64,000 bases of DNA from Clostridium sp. SY8519 (GTDB lineage: Bacteria; Bacillota; Clostridia; Lachnospirales; Lachnospiraceae), in assembly GCF_000270305.1 (NCBI RefSeq), contig NC_015737.1:1612501-1676500 (forward strand), given 5' to 3'. A program made the position numbers and the translations under genes. This document shows, piece by piece, positions 45,491-54,686 of the stretch (positions are counted from its first letter, which is position 1; each line of letters opens with the position of its first letter). The notes beneath the pieces are model-generated. The model made no database searches. It had not been told where the DNA came from and saw only the letters and a list, made by a program, of their open reading frames with translations.

Positions 45491-46972
45491 ATGCGAGCAA
45501 GCGGCATATTGCTTCCGGTCAGCAGCCTTCCGTCCCCGTACGGCATCGGCTGTTTTTCCAGAGAAGCGCTGGAGTGGATAGATTTTCTGAAAAAAAGCGG
45601 ACAGAAGTACTGGCAGATTCTTCCGCTTGGCCCGGTCAGTTACGGGGATTCCCCGTATCAGTCATTTTCAACCTTTGCGGGAAACCCGCTGTATATTTCC
45701 CTGGAGGGGCTGGTGGTAGAAGGGCTGCTGAGCAGGGAAGAGTGTGAGGCGGCAGAACTGGATGACGGCAGTGGATATGTGGATTACGGCTGTCAGTTCC
45801 GCCGCAGGTATCAGCTGCTGTATCAGGCGTATGTACGCAGCGGATGCCAGCAGGAGGAACGGTACCAGGCCTTCTGCCGGGACAGCAGAAGCTGGCTGGA
45901 AGACTACGCGCTGTTTATGGCCCTGAAAGAGGAGAATGGCTGGAAGGCCTTTACGGAGTGGAGCGAAGATCTGCGTCTGCGGCGTCCGGAAGCGCTGCGG
46001 AAAGCGCGGGCGCGTCTGGAAGACCGGGTGGAGTTTTACTGTTATCTCCAGTACCTGTTTGATCAGCAGTGGAGCCAGGTGCGCCGCTATGCCAATGAAA
46101 ACGGGATCCGCGTTATCGGGGACATCCCGATCTATGTTTCCATGGACAGTGCGGATGTCTGGACCAGGCCGGAGCTGTTTCAGCTGGATGAAAACCGGCG
46201 TCCGAAGGCTGTGGCAGGGTGTCCGCCGGATGCTTTTTCAGCGGACGGACAGCTGTGGGGCAATCCGCTGTATGACTGGGAGGCCCACAGGAAGGAATCC
46301 TACCGGTGGTGGCTGGATCGGATCCGCCACTGCGCGAAACTGTACGATGTGGTAAGAATTGATCACTTCCGGGGATTTGATTCCTATTATTCCATTCCAT
46401 ACGGGGATGAGACTGCCAGAAACGGCAGCTGGGAGCCGGGACCGGGCATGGAGCTGTTCCATTTTGTGAAAAAAGAGATTCCGGAGCTGGCAATTATCGC
46501 GGAGGATCTGGGATTTATGACGGATTCGGTCCGTCAGCTGGTCCGGGACAGCGGCTATCCGAATATGAAAGTCCTGCAGTTTGCCTTCGGATCCGACGCG
46601 CGGAATGAATATCTGCCCTTCTGGTATGAACGGAACTGTGTGGTATACACCGGCACCCATGACAACGAAACCCTGCTGCAGCACATCGAAGCCGCGGGCG
46701 AACAGGAAAAAAACAGAATCCGGGAATATACCGGTCTTGCGGACGGGGACGACAGCGCGCTGTGTGAAGGCGTGATACGCATGGCATTTGCTTCCGTGGC
46801 GGATACCTGCATCATTCCCATGCAGGATTATCTGCAGATCGGCGCGGAAGGGCGCATGAATTATCCGTCCACCCTAGGCGGAAACAACTGGAAATGGCGG
46901 ATGAAGAAAGAAGATCTGACGGAGGAAAGAAGCGCCCGGATCCGTCACCTGACAGAATTGTATGCCCGTTAG
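45491..46972 (+). CDS. malQ: 4-alpha-glucanotransferase (amylomaltase)
   Basis: A 493-residue GH77 enzyme that transfers glucan units between maltodextrins. Family pieces are SGILLPVSSLPSPYGIG, YWQILPLGPVSYGDSPYQSFS in outline, the nucleophile region RIDHFRGFDSYYSIP, IAEDLGFMT (acid/base Glu) and GTHDNETL. I chose ATG 45491 with GGAGTGAG before it; ATG 45461 would add ten residues. It is not near other glycogen or maltose genes. Confidence 0.95.
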   Translation: MRASGILLPVSSLPSPYGIGCFSREALEWIDFLKKSGQKYWQILPLGPVSYGDSPYQSFSTFAGNPLYISLEGLVVEGLLSREECEAAELDDGSGYVDYGCQFRRRYQLLYQAYVRSGCQQEERYQAFCRDSRSWLEDYALFMALKEENGWKAFTEWSEDLRLRRPEALRKARARLEDRVEFYCYLQYLFDQQWSQVRRYANENGIRVIGDIPIYVSMDSADVWTRPELFQLDENRRPKAVAGCPPDAFSADGQLWGNPLYDWEAHRKESYRWWLDRIRHCAKLYDVVRIDHFRGFDSYYSIPYGDETARNGSWEPGPGMELFHFVKKEIPELAIIAEDLGFMTDSVRQLVRDSGYPNMKVLQFAFGSDARNEYLPFWYERNCVVYTGTHDNETLLQHIEAAGEQEKNRIREYTGLADGDDSALCEGVIRMAFASVADTCIIPMQDYLQIGAEGRMNYPSTLGGNNWKWRMKKEDLTEERSARIRHLTELYAR

Positions 46973-46985
46973 TACAATGGCACAA

Positions 46986-47014
46986 TTTTCAGTTGCCGCG
47001 TTTTGTGCTATAAT
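46986..47014 (+). promoter_or_regulatory. Promoter of the LysR gene at 47052
   Basis: TTTTCA (46986-46991) and an extended -10 TGCTATAAT (47006-47014) are 17 bp apart, in the 79-bp gap after malQ. Confidence 0.6.
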
Positions 47015-47051
47015 TGACTGATATTTTGAATTTGGTAAGGAGACACTAAAT

Positions 47052-47942
47052 ATGGAGCTGAGACAGTTACGTCAGTTTTATGAAGTGTGTGAGACAGGCA
47101 GTTTTTCCGCTGCGGGCTCCAGCCTTTATATGACACAGCAGGCAGTAGGCAAGTCCATGAAACAGCTGGAAGATGAGCTGGCAGTGGTGCTTTTTATCCG
47201 GGAGAAGTCCGGCGTCAGCCTGACGCCGCAGGGAGAATACCTGAAAGAACGCTGCAAGGTAATCCTGGATTATATCCGCGATACGGAAGATCAGCTGCGG
47301 GAGATCGGGGCAAACTGCCCCCTTCGCACCAGAATCATGCTGCCGGAAGCCGTGATGCAGGAGATCCGCACCATTGGCGCGTCCAGTGAGGCAGCGCTGA
47401 CGGACACACAGTTTATTGACTGTCAGGTACAGAAAGACGGAGTAGATGAACAGGCACTGGAGGAAGGAAACTGTGACGCGCTGATTCTTCCTGCGGCGGT
47501 GCAGAGAGACGACCTGCTGGCGTATCCGCTGCTGCATGTTCCGCTGTGCGCGGTTTTCGCGGATACCGACAAAAAAATCAACAAAAAAGAGCTGTCCATC
47601 CGGGACTTCAGGGGAAAGCGCGTCATTCTCCCTTCGAACTGGATCTATATGAAAAGCAGCCTTCTGCGGGCCTTTAAAGAGCAGAATGTGACACCGGAAG
47701 ACGTGATTTCCGTAGAGGACCGGGAGGAAGGAATGCGCATGGCGGAGGCCGGCGACGGAATCCTGATCCTGACGGAGCGCAATCTGATGAATTATGACAA
47801 ATCCGGCTACCGGGTGAAGAGCATCCCGATTAAGAAACGCAGCTTTTCCTGGAACCTGTATTACCTTTTCCGCAAACATGACACCTGTCAGAAGGAAATC
47901 CTGCGTGCGTACGAGTTTCTGAAAATACGGCTTCTGATATAG
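47052..47942 (+). CDS. LysR-family transcriptional regulator
   Basis: A 296-residue LysR protein. The DNA-binding part reads FSAAGSSLYMTQQAVGKSMKQL (about residues 18-39), followed by the dimerisation helix and a shortened effector domain. Unlike most LysR genes it is not divergent from a neighbour; malQ lies upstream on the same strand and a homocysteine methyltransferase-like gene downstream after a terminator. The target is unknown. Confidence 0.9.
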   Translation: MELRQLRQFYEVCETGSFSAAGSSLYMTQQAVGKSMKQLEDELAVVLFIREKSGVSLTPQGEYLKERCKVILDYIRDTEDQLREIGANCPLRTRIMLPEAVMQEIRTIGASSEAALTDTQFIDCQVQKDGVDEQALEEGNCDALILPAAVQRDDLLAYPLLHVPLCAVFADTDKKINKKELSIRDFRGKRVILPSNWIYMKSSLLRAFKEQNVTPEDVISVEDREEGMRMAEAGDGILILTERNLMNYDKSGYRVKSIPIKKRSFSWNLYYLFRKHDTCQKEILRAYEFLKIRLLI

Positions 47943-48022
47943 CAGGAAGGGAGCCGAAGGGCGGAAGGTGAAAGATCCGCTGTTTTTATGGCAATACATC
48001 CGGAAATAAGTTATGATGGAGT

Positions 48023-48048
48023 CGGCCCTGCAGAGGGCCGGCTTTTTT
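48023..48048 (+). terminator. Terminator after the LysR gene
   Basis: CGGCCCT and AGGGCCG pair around a GCAG loop, followed by GCTTTTTT. Confidence 0.8.
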
Positions 48049-48115
48049 CAGAAAACGCAGAACGGATCCTGCGGCAGAGGGCTGCAGACAGAACGGAGCA
48101 GGAGGATAGAGAAAC

Positions 48116-49510
48116 ATGGATATCAGAGAACGTATGAAACAGGGATTCCTGTGTTATGACGGCGGCATGGGAACAGCGCTGATCCGCCGGGGCTTACAGT
48201 CAGGAGAACGTTCCGAACGGTGGAATATCGACCATCCGGAGGAAGTGACTGCCGTCCATCTGGAGTTCCTCAGGGCCGGCGCGGATATTATTCTGGCCAA
48301 CACCTTCGGGGCAAACCGGTTCCATTATACACAGGAAGAGCTGGAGCAGGTGATCCGGGCAGGCATCCGCTGCGCAAAAGAAGCGGTGGCCCAAAGCGGA
48401 AAAGAAGCCTGGGTTGCGCTGGACATCGGGTCTACCGGCCATCTGCTTCCCCCCATGGGAATGCTGCCTTTTGAAGAGGCGGTGGAGATCTTTGGAGAAA
48501 TCGTGCGAATCGGCGCAGACGCCGGCGCGGATCTGGTACAGATCGAAACCATGAATGATGTCTATGAACTGAAGGCGGCAGTACTGGCAGCCAGGGAAAA
48601 CTGTGACCTTCCGGTATTTGCCACGGCAGTATTTGATGAAACTGCCCATATGCTGACGGGGACTTCTCCGGAATCCGCAGTCGCGCTTTTGGAAGGGCTG
48701 GGCTGCAGCGCAGTGGGACTGAACTGTGGCGTGGGGCCGGAGGCCGCGGAAAAAGCGCTGCGGATCATGTCGGAATACGCATCCCTGCCGCTGATCGCGA
48801 AACCGAACGCCGGACTTCCCCGGGTGGAAAACGGCGAAACTTATTTTGATGTAACACCGAAAGCCTTTGCCGCGCAGATGCGAAAAATCATGGAAATCCC
48901 CGGCGTGCAGCTGGTGGGCGGGTGCTGCGGCACTACGGCGGAGCATATCCGCCAGACCTGCGAAGCCGCCGGAGAACAGAGGATGCTTCCGGCCGCGGAC
49001 AAGCCGGTGGCGCTGATTTCCTCGTACCAGTCCTGCGTAAACCTGGGGGACAGCGGCCTGCAGATCAGCACGGCGATTGATCCGGCCAAAGATTCCGAAC
49101 TGCTGGAAGATCTGCAGGACGGCGCGATTGACACGGTGCTGGATCTTGCGGATGAAGCGCTGGACGACGAAGCAGATGTGCTCAGCATTCGTCTGGCGGC
49201 AGAAGGTGTGGATGAGGCAGCCTGCATGAAGGAAGCAGTGATGGAACTGCAGAACATCAACACCATGCCTTTTGCCATAGACTCCACAGATCCGGCGGCC
49301 GTGGAGGCCGGCATACGGATTTACAATGGAAAAGCGCTGGTCAATGCAGGCGAAGCATCCGGGGAAACACTGGAGCGTATTTGCCGGATCGCGGCCAGAT
49401 ATGGGGCTGTGGTCAACAGTCAGCGGACAGACCGGGAGGCGGTGCGGACCGCGGCGCGGGACAGCGGACTGAAGGAAAAAGATCTGGTCTTTGGGCTGTA
49501 TCCGGCCTGA
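48116..49510 (+). CDS. Homocysteine S-methyltransferase domain protein with truncated pterin-binding-like part
   Basis: A 464-residue protein. Residues 1-290 are a complete homocysteine-binding barrel as in MetH: DGGMGTALIRRGL, ILANTFGANRF, and zinc ligands Cys204 (GLNCGVG) and Cys270/Cys271 (GGCCGTT). Residues about 295-464 resemble the start of the MetH folate-binding barrel (NTMPFAIDSTDPAAVEAGI, NGKALVNAGEAS) but end early. There is no B12-binding domain. It could methylate homocysteine with a partner corrinoid protein or use another methyl donor. The sequence after the stop is repeat-like, not a frameshifted continuation. AGGAGGATAGAG precedes ATG 48116. Confidence 0.85.
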   Translation: MDIRERMKQGFLCYDGGMGTALIRRGLQSGERSERWNIDHPEEVTAVHLEFLRAGADIILANTFGANRFHYTQEELEQVIRAGIRCAKEAVAQSGKEAWVALDIGSTGHLLPPMGMLPFEEAVEIFGEIVRIGADAGADLVQIETMNDVYELKAAVLAARENCDLPVFATAVFDETAHMLTGTSPESAVALLEGLGCSAVGLNCGVGPEAAEKALRIMSEYASLPLIAKPNAGLPRVENGETYFDVTPKAFAAQMRKIMEIPGVQLVGGCCGTTAEHIRQTCEAAGEQRMLPAADKPVALISSYQSCVNLGDSGLQISTAIDPAKDSELLEDLQDGAIDTVLDLADEALDDEADVLSIRLAAEGVDEAACMKEAVMELQNINTMPFAIDSTDPAAVEAGIRIYNGKALVNAGEASGETLERICRIAARYGAVVNSQRTDREAVRTAARDSGLKEKDLVFGLYPA

Positions 49511-49519
49511 TTTTCCGGC

Positions 49520-49672
49520 CCGGACTGCCGGAGACGCGTAAGCGTGCCGGAAAAACGGCCGGACTGCCGGAAACGCGTAAGAATGCCGGAAATACGGACG
49601 GCCCCGGCGGCGCAAACGAGCGCCGGAAAAACGGTCAGATTGCCGGAGACGCAGGAAGAGCGCCGAAAACAC
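49520..49672 (+). repeat. Degenerate 39-bp tandem repeats between metH-like gene and mnmA
   Basis: Copies begin with CCGGACTGCCGGAGACGCGT at 49520 and CCGGACTGCCGGAAACGCGT at 49559, exactly 39 bp apart. A diverged copy (GTCAGATTGCCGGAGACGC) runs through about 49632-49672. The block is GC-rich and noncoding as far as can be seen. Confidence 0.7.
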
Positions 49673-49713
49673 AGAAAAACCGGATAGAAACAGGGAGAAA
49701 CACAGGAAAGATT

Positions 49714-50802
49714 ATGGCAAAGGTATTAGTAGCAATGAGCGGCGGCGTGGACTCCAGTGTCTGCGCCTGGCTGCTGAAACAGCAGGGATATGACTGCATC
49801 GGCGTGACCATGCAGCTCTACGAAAATGAGACAGTGGGCAGATGCAGCGGGCATACCTGCTGCAGTCTGGATGATGTGGAAGACGCCAGAAGCGTGGCGT
49901 ACCGGATCGGAATTCCCTATTATGTATTTAATTTCAAAGAAGCCTTTGAACAGGAAGTCATCCAGCGGTTTGTGCAGGCCTATGAAACAGGACTGACGCC
50001 GAATCCCTGCATTGACTGCAATCGTTTTATGAAATTTGAGCATTTGTACCGTCGCGCCAGGGAGCTGGGATGTGACTACATCGCAACCGGACATTACGCG
50101 CAGATCTGTCAGGATCCGGAGACCGGGCGTTATCTTCTGAAAAAAGGACCGGATCCGAAGAAAGATCAGAGTTATGTGCTGTATGCCATGACCCAGGAAC
50201 AGCTGGCGCATACTCTGCTTCCTTTAGGCTCCATGAAAAAAGAAGAAGTGCGACGCATTGCGGAAGAGCAGGGATTTATCAATGCCCGCAAGCACGACAG
50301 CCAGGACATCTGTTTTGTCCCGGACGGGGATTATACGGAATTTCTGACCAGACATACCGGGAAAGAGTACCCGGAAGGGGATTTTGTGGATACCAGGGGA
50401 AATGTGCTGGGACGCCATAAGGGAATCATTCACTATACCATCGGACAGCGGCGGGGACTGGGAATTCCTGCGGAACACAGGCTCTACGTCCTGCGCAAAG
50501 ATGTGGAAAACAACCGGGTCATTCTGGGCGAGGAAGATGAACTGATGACAGCGGCGTTTGAGGCAGATGACTTAAACCTGATTTCTCTGGAACAGCTGGA
50601 TGCGGCGGTTCCTCTGCATGTGAGCATCCGTTACCACCAGAAACCGCAGCCGGCGACTGTGATTCCTGTGGGCGGAAACCGGGTACGGGTCGAGCTGGAG
50701 AAGCCCCAGCGGGGAATCGCGCCGGGCCAGGCGGCAGTCTTTTATGACGGGGAAAACGTGGCAGGCGGCGCTACGATCCGGGCGTGCTTTACTGCCGGAT
50801 GA
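49714..50802 (+). CDS. mnmA: tRNA-specific 2-thiouridylase
   Basis: A 362-residue enzyme that puts sulfur on C2 of wobble uridine 34 in tRNAs for Lys, Glu and Gln. The PP-loop is SGGVDSS (residues 9-15). Catalytic cysteines lie in NPCIDCNRFMKF and DSQDICFVPDGDY. The C-terminal beta-barrel (RVELEKPQRGIAPGQAAVFY) is complete. ATG 49714 follows AGGAAAGATT; the frame is open further upstream only through the repeat region. Confidence 0.97.
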   Translation: MAKVLVAMSGGVDSSVCAWLLKQQGYDCIGVTMQLYENETVGRCSGHTCCSLDDVEDARSVAYRIGIPYYVFNFKEAFEQEVIQRFVQAYETGLTPNPCIDCNRFMKFEHLYRRARELGCDYIATGHYAQICQDPETGRYLLKKGPDPKKDQSYVLYAMTQEQLAHTLLPLGSMKKEEVRRIAEEQGFINARKHDSQDICFVPDGDYTEFLTRHTGKEYPEGDFVDTRGNVLGRHKGIIHYTIGQRRGLGIPAEHRLYVLRKDVENNRVILGEEDELMTAAFEADDLNLISLEQLDAAVPLHVSIRYHQKPQPATVIPVGGNRVRVELEKPQRGIAPGQAAVFYDGENVAGGATIRACFTAG

Positions 50803-50900
50803 CAGTTTCGGAAAACGGGTTTCTTCCATATTATATATACATAATTTATTGATACGGAAAACACTGCCGTGTGGAAATAACAGCACACCGGTATAAAAAA

Positions 50901-50938
50901 CGGGCCGGAGACGCATCCATGGATGCGCCTCCGGCCCG
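50901..50938 (-). terminator. Terminator of the TetR gene
   Basis: CGGGCCGGAG-x-CGCATCC and GGATGCG-x-CTCCGGCCCG form an 18-position stem with one mismatch. The T-run lies on the minus-strand side (A-run at 50894-50900), so it serves the tetR gene; it may also slow mnmA transcription. Confidence 0.8.
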
Positions 50939-50968
50939 GCTGTGTCCGCGGCTTTTGAAGCGGCAGAT

Positions 50969-51529
50969 TTATTCGGTATCTTTGCTGCGGTCACGGCCCA
51001 GATAGTCCAGCCCGTGTACGGTGCAGCCGTAGACGATTTTGCCTACGGATTCGATGCTCTCCCGGTAACCGTCACAGACCCAGTTTTCCAGAATGCCGAT
51101 GACACCATAGGAGATATAGGCATAGGCATAGTCCATTTCGGTGGATGTGGCTTCCGGATAGGATTTCTTCCAGAAGCGGAGACTGTTGTCATATCCCAGG
51201 TAGATCAGCTGCCGGATAAACTGGGAATCTCCGTGGGGACCGATCAGTACGGTAAACAGGTCCTTGTTTTCGTCCACCAGATGCAGCAGGCCGTCGAACC
51301 AGTCGTCGGTGGACATCTGGAGCACTACATTTTCAAAGACTTCATTCTGGATGGAATTCATCAATGCAGTGACATCTTCGTAATAGGAATAAAAGGTGCT
51401 GCGGTTGATATCTGCCAGTTTGCAGATGTCGGTGACGGTGACTTTGGCCAGCGGCTTCTCGGCCAGCAGCTCAAAGAGCGCGTCCCGGATGACGGATTTG
51501 GTATATTTTGTGCGGCGGTCGCCTGCCAT
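50969..51529 (-). CDS. TetR/AcrR-family transcriptional regulator
   Basis: A 186-residue repressor. The N-terminal helix-turn-helix reads VTDICKLADINRSTFYSYYED (shown in part; about residues 27-46). The C-terminal helical ligand domain includes YAYISYGVIGILENWVCDGY. ATG 51529 follows AGGAGGTTTCTC; the longer open frame to 51610 does not match the family. It is divergent from the radical SAM pair and flanked by two CAACA...TGTTG operators. Confidence 0.92.
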   Translation of the reverse strand: MAGDRRTKYTKSVIRDALFELLAEKPLAKVTVTDICKLADINRSTFYSYYEDVTALMNSIQNEVFENVVLQMSTDDWFDGLLHLVDENKDLFTVLIGPHGDSQFIRQLIYLGYDNSLRFWKKSYPEATSTEMDYAYAYISYGVIGILENWVCDGYRESIESVGKIVYGCTVHGLDYLGRDRSKDTE

Positions 51530-51620
51530 AAGAGAAACCTCCTGTAAAAAAACAACATGCCCTGCTGCAGAAAACCGATTCCGGCACGCAGAAAAAGAAA
51601 GACAAAACATGTCGGTTATC

Positions 51621-51733
51621 CAACACTCTGTTGAAAGTATGTTTGATATTTCACAGGAAGTTGGAAGATTGACGGTTGATTCTGGAGATAAAGAGATTAT
51701 AATATACTGCAGTTAGAATTTCAACAGGTGTTG
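51621..51733 (+). promoter_or_regulatory. TetR operators and promoter of the radical SAM pair
   Basis: CAACACTCTGTTGAAA (51621-51636) and TTTCAACAGGTGTTG (51719-51733) are near-identical sites in opposite orientation; each has CAACA/TGTTG arms. Between them, TTGATT (51676-51681) and TATAAT (51698-51703) form a 16-bp-spaced promoter toward the radical SAM genes. The second operator sits just after the expected transcription start. The first lies over the tetR promoter side. Confidence 0.7.
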
Positions 51734-51796
51734 TTTTTTTTCCACACAATTGGATAACAGCGCCTCACACAAATAAAGTTGAAAGGGGACATTGAA

Positions 51797-53230
51797 GTGG
51801 CAAGTTTATCACATACAATGCAGAGAAAAGCTTTTAGCGCGGCAATTGATGTAGCGTTAAGAAGACTGAACAAAGACCGGGAAAAGGGACTGCTTCAGAT
51901 CGTTGATCTGGCAAAGCGTTTCATGGGAGATAATTTTAAGGAAAATGCCTACGAAGGAGCAAAGGCGATTATCCAGAATCCGGATCACAAATGGAACAAA
52001 TTCGTCAACAAACTGTTAGACGAATTAGACCCGAATGTGGCGAAGATGACTGCCCTGAACCTGGGATTTGAGGCAGCTTTCTACGGCACAAAGACCATCC
52101 GCAAGATGCGTGAAGTACATCAGTGCAATATCCCGTGGCTGATCCTGATGGATCCCACCTCTGCCTGCAACTTAAGATGCACCGGATGCTGGGCGGCAGA
52201 ATACGGCTACAAGCTGAACCTCACATTTGAGGAGATGGACAGCATCGTGACACAGGGCAAAGAGCTGGGCGTTTATTTCTATATGTTTACCGGCGGCGAA
52301 CCTCTGGTGCGCAAGGATGACATCTTAAAGCTCTGCAGAAAGCACAGAGACGTGGCATTCCACAGCTTTACCAACGGTACGCTGATTGACGAGGACTTCT
52401 GCAAGGAAGTGCAGAAAGTCGGCAACCTGTCCTTCTCTCTGAGCCTGGAGGGATTTGAGGAAGCAAATGACGGCCGCCGCGGCGAGGGTATCTTCCGCAA
52501 GGTACTGGGCGCGATGGATCTGATGAAACGGTACGGCCTGTTCTTCGGCACATCCGTATGCTACACCAGAAAGAACTTCGAAGCAGTTACTTCCGATGAG
52601 TTCTTCGATCTGTTAATCGAGCACGGATGCCGGTACGCATGGTACTTCCATTATATGCCGGTAGGAAACGACGCGGATACCGAACTGATGCTGACACCGG
52701 AACAGCGTGTCTACATTTATCACAGACTGCGTGAAGTTCGTGCCTTCGAAGGCGGCAAACCCATCATGCTGATGGATTTCCAGAACGACGGAGAATTTGT
52801 AGGCGGCTGTATCGCTGGCGGACGGAACTACTTCCATATTAATGCCAACGGAGATGCGGAGCCCTGCGTATTCATCCACTATTCCGGAGCGAATATCCGC
52901 AAGAACACACTGTTAGAGTGTCTGAAACAGCCGCTGTTTATGGCTTACAGAGACAACCAGCCGTTTAATGACAATATGCTGCGTCCGTGTCCGATGCTGG
53001 AGAATCCGGAGATTCTGCAGAGAATCGTCAAAGAGTCCGGCGCCGTATCCACAGACCTTCAGTCTCCTGAGACCGCAGAGCATCTGTGTGCGAAGTGTGA
53101 AGATTACGCAGATGCATGGACTCCGGAAGCAAATAAGCTGTGGAAAGCACATCCGCATGTAAAACAGGGTTACATCAACTACAAACCGGAAAATCTGGAA
53201 GGATTTTTAGAGAGAAATCAGAGAGCATAA
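51797..53230 (+). CDS. Radical SAM/SPASM-like protein, copy 1
   Basis: A 477-residue radical SAM enzyme. The first about 110 residues form a helical domain (AFSAAIDVALRRLNKDREKG). The radical SAM cluster motif is CNLRCTGC (Cys124, 128, 131), with the SAM-binding FTGGEPLVRKDD. Extra cysteines follow: GGCIAGGRNYF, EPCVF, RPCPMLENPE and CAKCEDYADAW, suggesting one or more auxiliary clusters. I chose GTG 51797 behind AAAGGGGA. The substrate is unknown. A 469-residue paralogue follows after 21 bp. Confidence 0.9.
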   Translation: MASLSHTMQRKAFSAAIDVALRRLNKDREKGLLQIVDLAKRFMGDNFKENAYEGAKAIIQNPDHKWNKFVNKLLDELDPNVAKMTALNLGFEAAFYGTKTIRKMREVHQCNIPWLILMDPTSACNLRCTGCWAAEYGYKLNLTFEEMDSIVTQGKELGVYFYMFTGGEPLVRKDDILKLCRKHRDVAFHSFTNGTLIDEDFCKEVQKVGNLSFSLSLEGFEEANDGRRGEGIFRKVLGAMDLMKRYGLFFGTSVCYTRKNFEAVTSDEFFDLLIEHGCRYAWYFHYMPVGNDADTELMLTPEQRVYIYHRLREVRAFEGGKPIMLMDFQNDGEFVGGCIAGGRNYFHINANGDAEPCVFIHYSGANIRKNTLLECLKQPLFMAYRDNQPFNDNMLRPCPMLENPEILQRIVKESGAVSTDLQSPETAEHLCAKCEDYADAWTPEANKLWKAHPHVKQGYINYKPENLEGFLERNQRA

Positions 53231-53251
53231 TATCTGGAGGTAATCACTACA

Positions 53252-54661
53252 ATGGGAGTTAAACATTCAGCAGGAAGAAAAGCCTTTGAAGTAGGCTTTA
53301 ATCAGATTTACAAATACCTGAATAAAGACCGTGATTCACACTACATCAAACTGTTTAATCTGGCGCATAAAATCACAGGCAATACCTATCCGCAGTATTT
53401 CTGGGACAACGCAGTGGAAGAGTTCAAAGACCCGAACCACAAGTGGAGAAAAGTTGTGGATCAGGCCCTGGACAATCTGCACCCGAACGTGGTAAAGCAG
53501 CATGTCCTGAACCTGGGTTATGAAGCCGGCCTGACCGGATTCAAGAAGGTTAAGGAAAACCGTGAAAAATACGGATGCAATGTACCGTGGGTCATCCTGA
53601 TGGATCCCACCTCTGCCTGCAACTTAAAATGTACTGGATGCTGGGCCGCAGAATACGGGCATCAGCTGTCTCTGAGCAATGAACTGTTGGATCGTATCAT
53701 TACCGAAGCGAAGGAACTGGGCATTCATTTCTTCGTTATGACCGGCGGCGAGCCCTTGGTACGCAAAAAAGACATTATTATGCTGGCAAAGAAGCATAAT
53801 GACTGTGCCTTCCATATCTTCACCAACGGGACACTGATTGATGAAGAATTCTGCAAGGAAGTGCAGGAAGCAGGCAATATTTCCTTCGCGATTTCCATCG
53901 AAGGATCCGAAGCAACCACAGATGACCGCCGGGGAACCGGTGTATACCAGTCCGTTATGGATGCCTTCGATCTTCTGCATAAATATGGTCTGCTCTACGG
54001 CGTATCCGTATGCTATACCAGTAAGAACTATAAGGCAGTTACCACCGATGAATTCCTGAATATGCTGGTGGACAAAGGCGTGTTGATTGCATGGTATTTC
54101 CACTACATGCCGGTAGGAAAGGATGCTTCCACTGATCTGCTTCTTACACCGGAACAGAGAGAATATATGGTAAAACGCGTCCGTTACATCCGTACCAGAG
54201 ACTGTGACATCCCGCTCTTTACCATGGATTTCCAGAATGACGCGGAATTTGTAGGCGGGTGCATTGCCGGCGGCAAGAACTACCTGCACATCAACCCGAA
54301 CGGCGACGTGGAGCCCTGTGTATTCATTCATTATTCCAATGTGAACATCAAGGACCATTCCCTGTTAGAGGCCCTGCAGCAGCCGCTGTTTATGCAGTAT
54401 CACAATACCATGCCGTTTAACGACAACATGCTGCAGCCCTGCCCGATGCTGGAGAATCCGGAGATGATCAAGAAGATGGTAGAGGCTTCCGGCGCCCATT
54501 CCACCGATATGCAGGCGGAAGAGCCGGTAGATGATCTGATCGCCAAGACCAAGCCTTATGCGGAGCAGTGGGCACCTACTGCGGAGAAAATGTGGAACGA
54601 GCATCAGAAAGATATTGAAGAGATCAAGCGCAAGAGGGAAGAAAAATACGGTACCGCGTAA
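53252..54661 (+). CDS. Radical SAM/SPASM-like protein, copy 2
   Basis: A 469-residue paralogue of the preceding protein with the same layout: a helical N-domain, CNLKCTGC (Cys123, 127, 130), MTGGEPLVRKKD, GGCIAGGKNYL, EPCVF and QPCPMLENPE. It lacks the CAKCED pair near the C-terminus of copy 1 and ends in a highly charged helix. Around the first cluster motif the two genes share a 30-bp identical stretch (near 52146 and 53598), showing duplication. The pair probably forms a heterodimer or modifies related substrates. Confidence 0.9.
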   Translation: MGVKHSAGRKAFEVGFNQIYKYLNKDRDSHYIKLFNLAHKITGNTYPQYFWDNAVEEFKDPNHKWRKVVDQALDNLHPNVVKQHVLNLGYEAGLTGFKKVKENREKYGCNVPWVILMDPTSACNLKCTGCWAAEYGHQLSLSNELLDRIITEAKELGIHFFVMTGGEPLVRKKDIIMLAKKHNDCAFHIFTNGTLIDEEFCKEVQEAGNISFAISIEGSEATTDDRRGTGVYQSVMDAFDLLHKYGLLYGVSVCYTSKNYKAVTTDEFLNMLVDKGVLIAWYFHYMPVGKDASTDLLLTPEQREYMVKRVRYIRTRDCDIPLFTMDFQNDAEFVGGCIAGGKNYLHINPNGDVEPCVFIHYSNVNIKDHSLLEALQQPLFMQYHNTMPFNDNMLQPCPMLENPEMIKKMVEASGAHSTDMQAEEPVDDLIAKTKPYAEQWAPTAEKMWNEHQKDIEEIKRKREEKYGTA

Positions 54662-54686
54662 GATCGGACAAATCTTACTTTTTAAT

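Noticed and set aside
49520-49672. Possible CRISPR or mobile-element ends in the 39-bp repeats
   Set aside because: There are no unique spacers, no terminal inverted repeats and no transposase.
49381-49713. N-terminal extension of mnmA through the repeat region
   Set aside because: The extension overlaps the metH-like gene and is low-complexity; MAKVLVAMSGGVDSS at 49714 is the family start.
51530-51610. N-terminal extension of the TetR protein
   Set aside because: The extra residues do not resemble TetR proteins, and AGGAGG lies immediately before the internal ATG at 51529.
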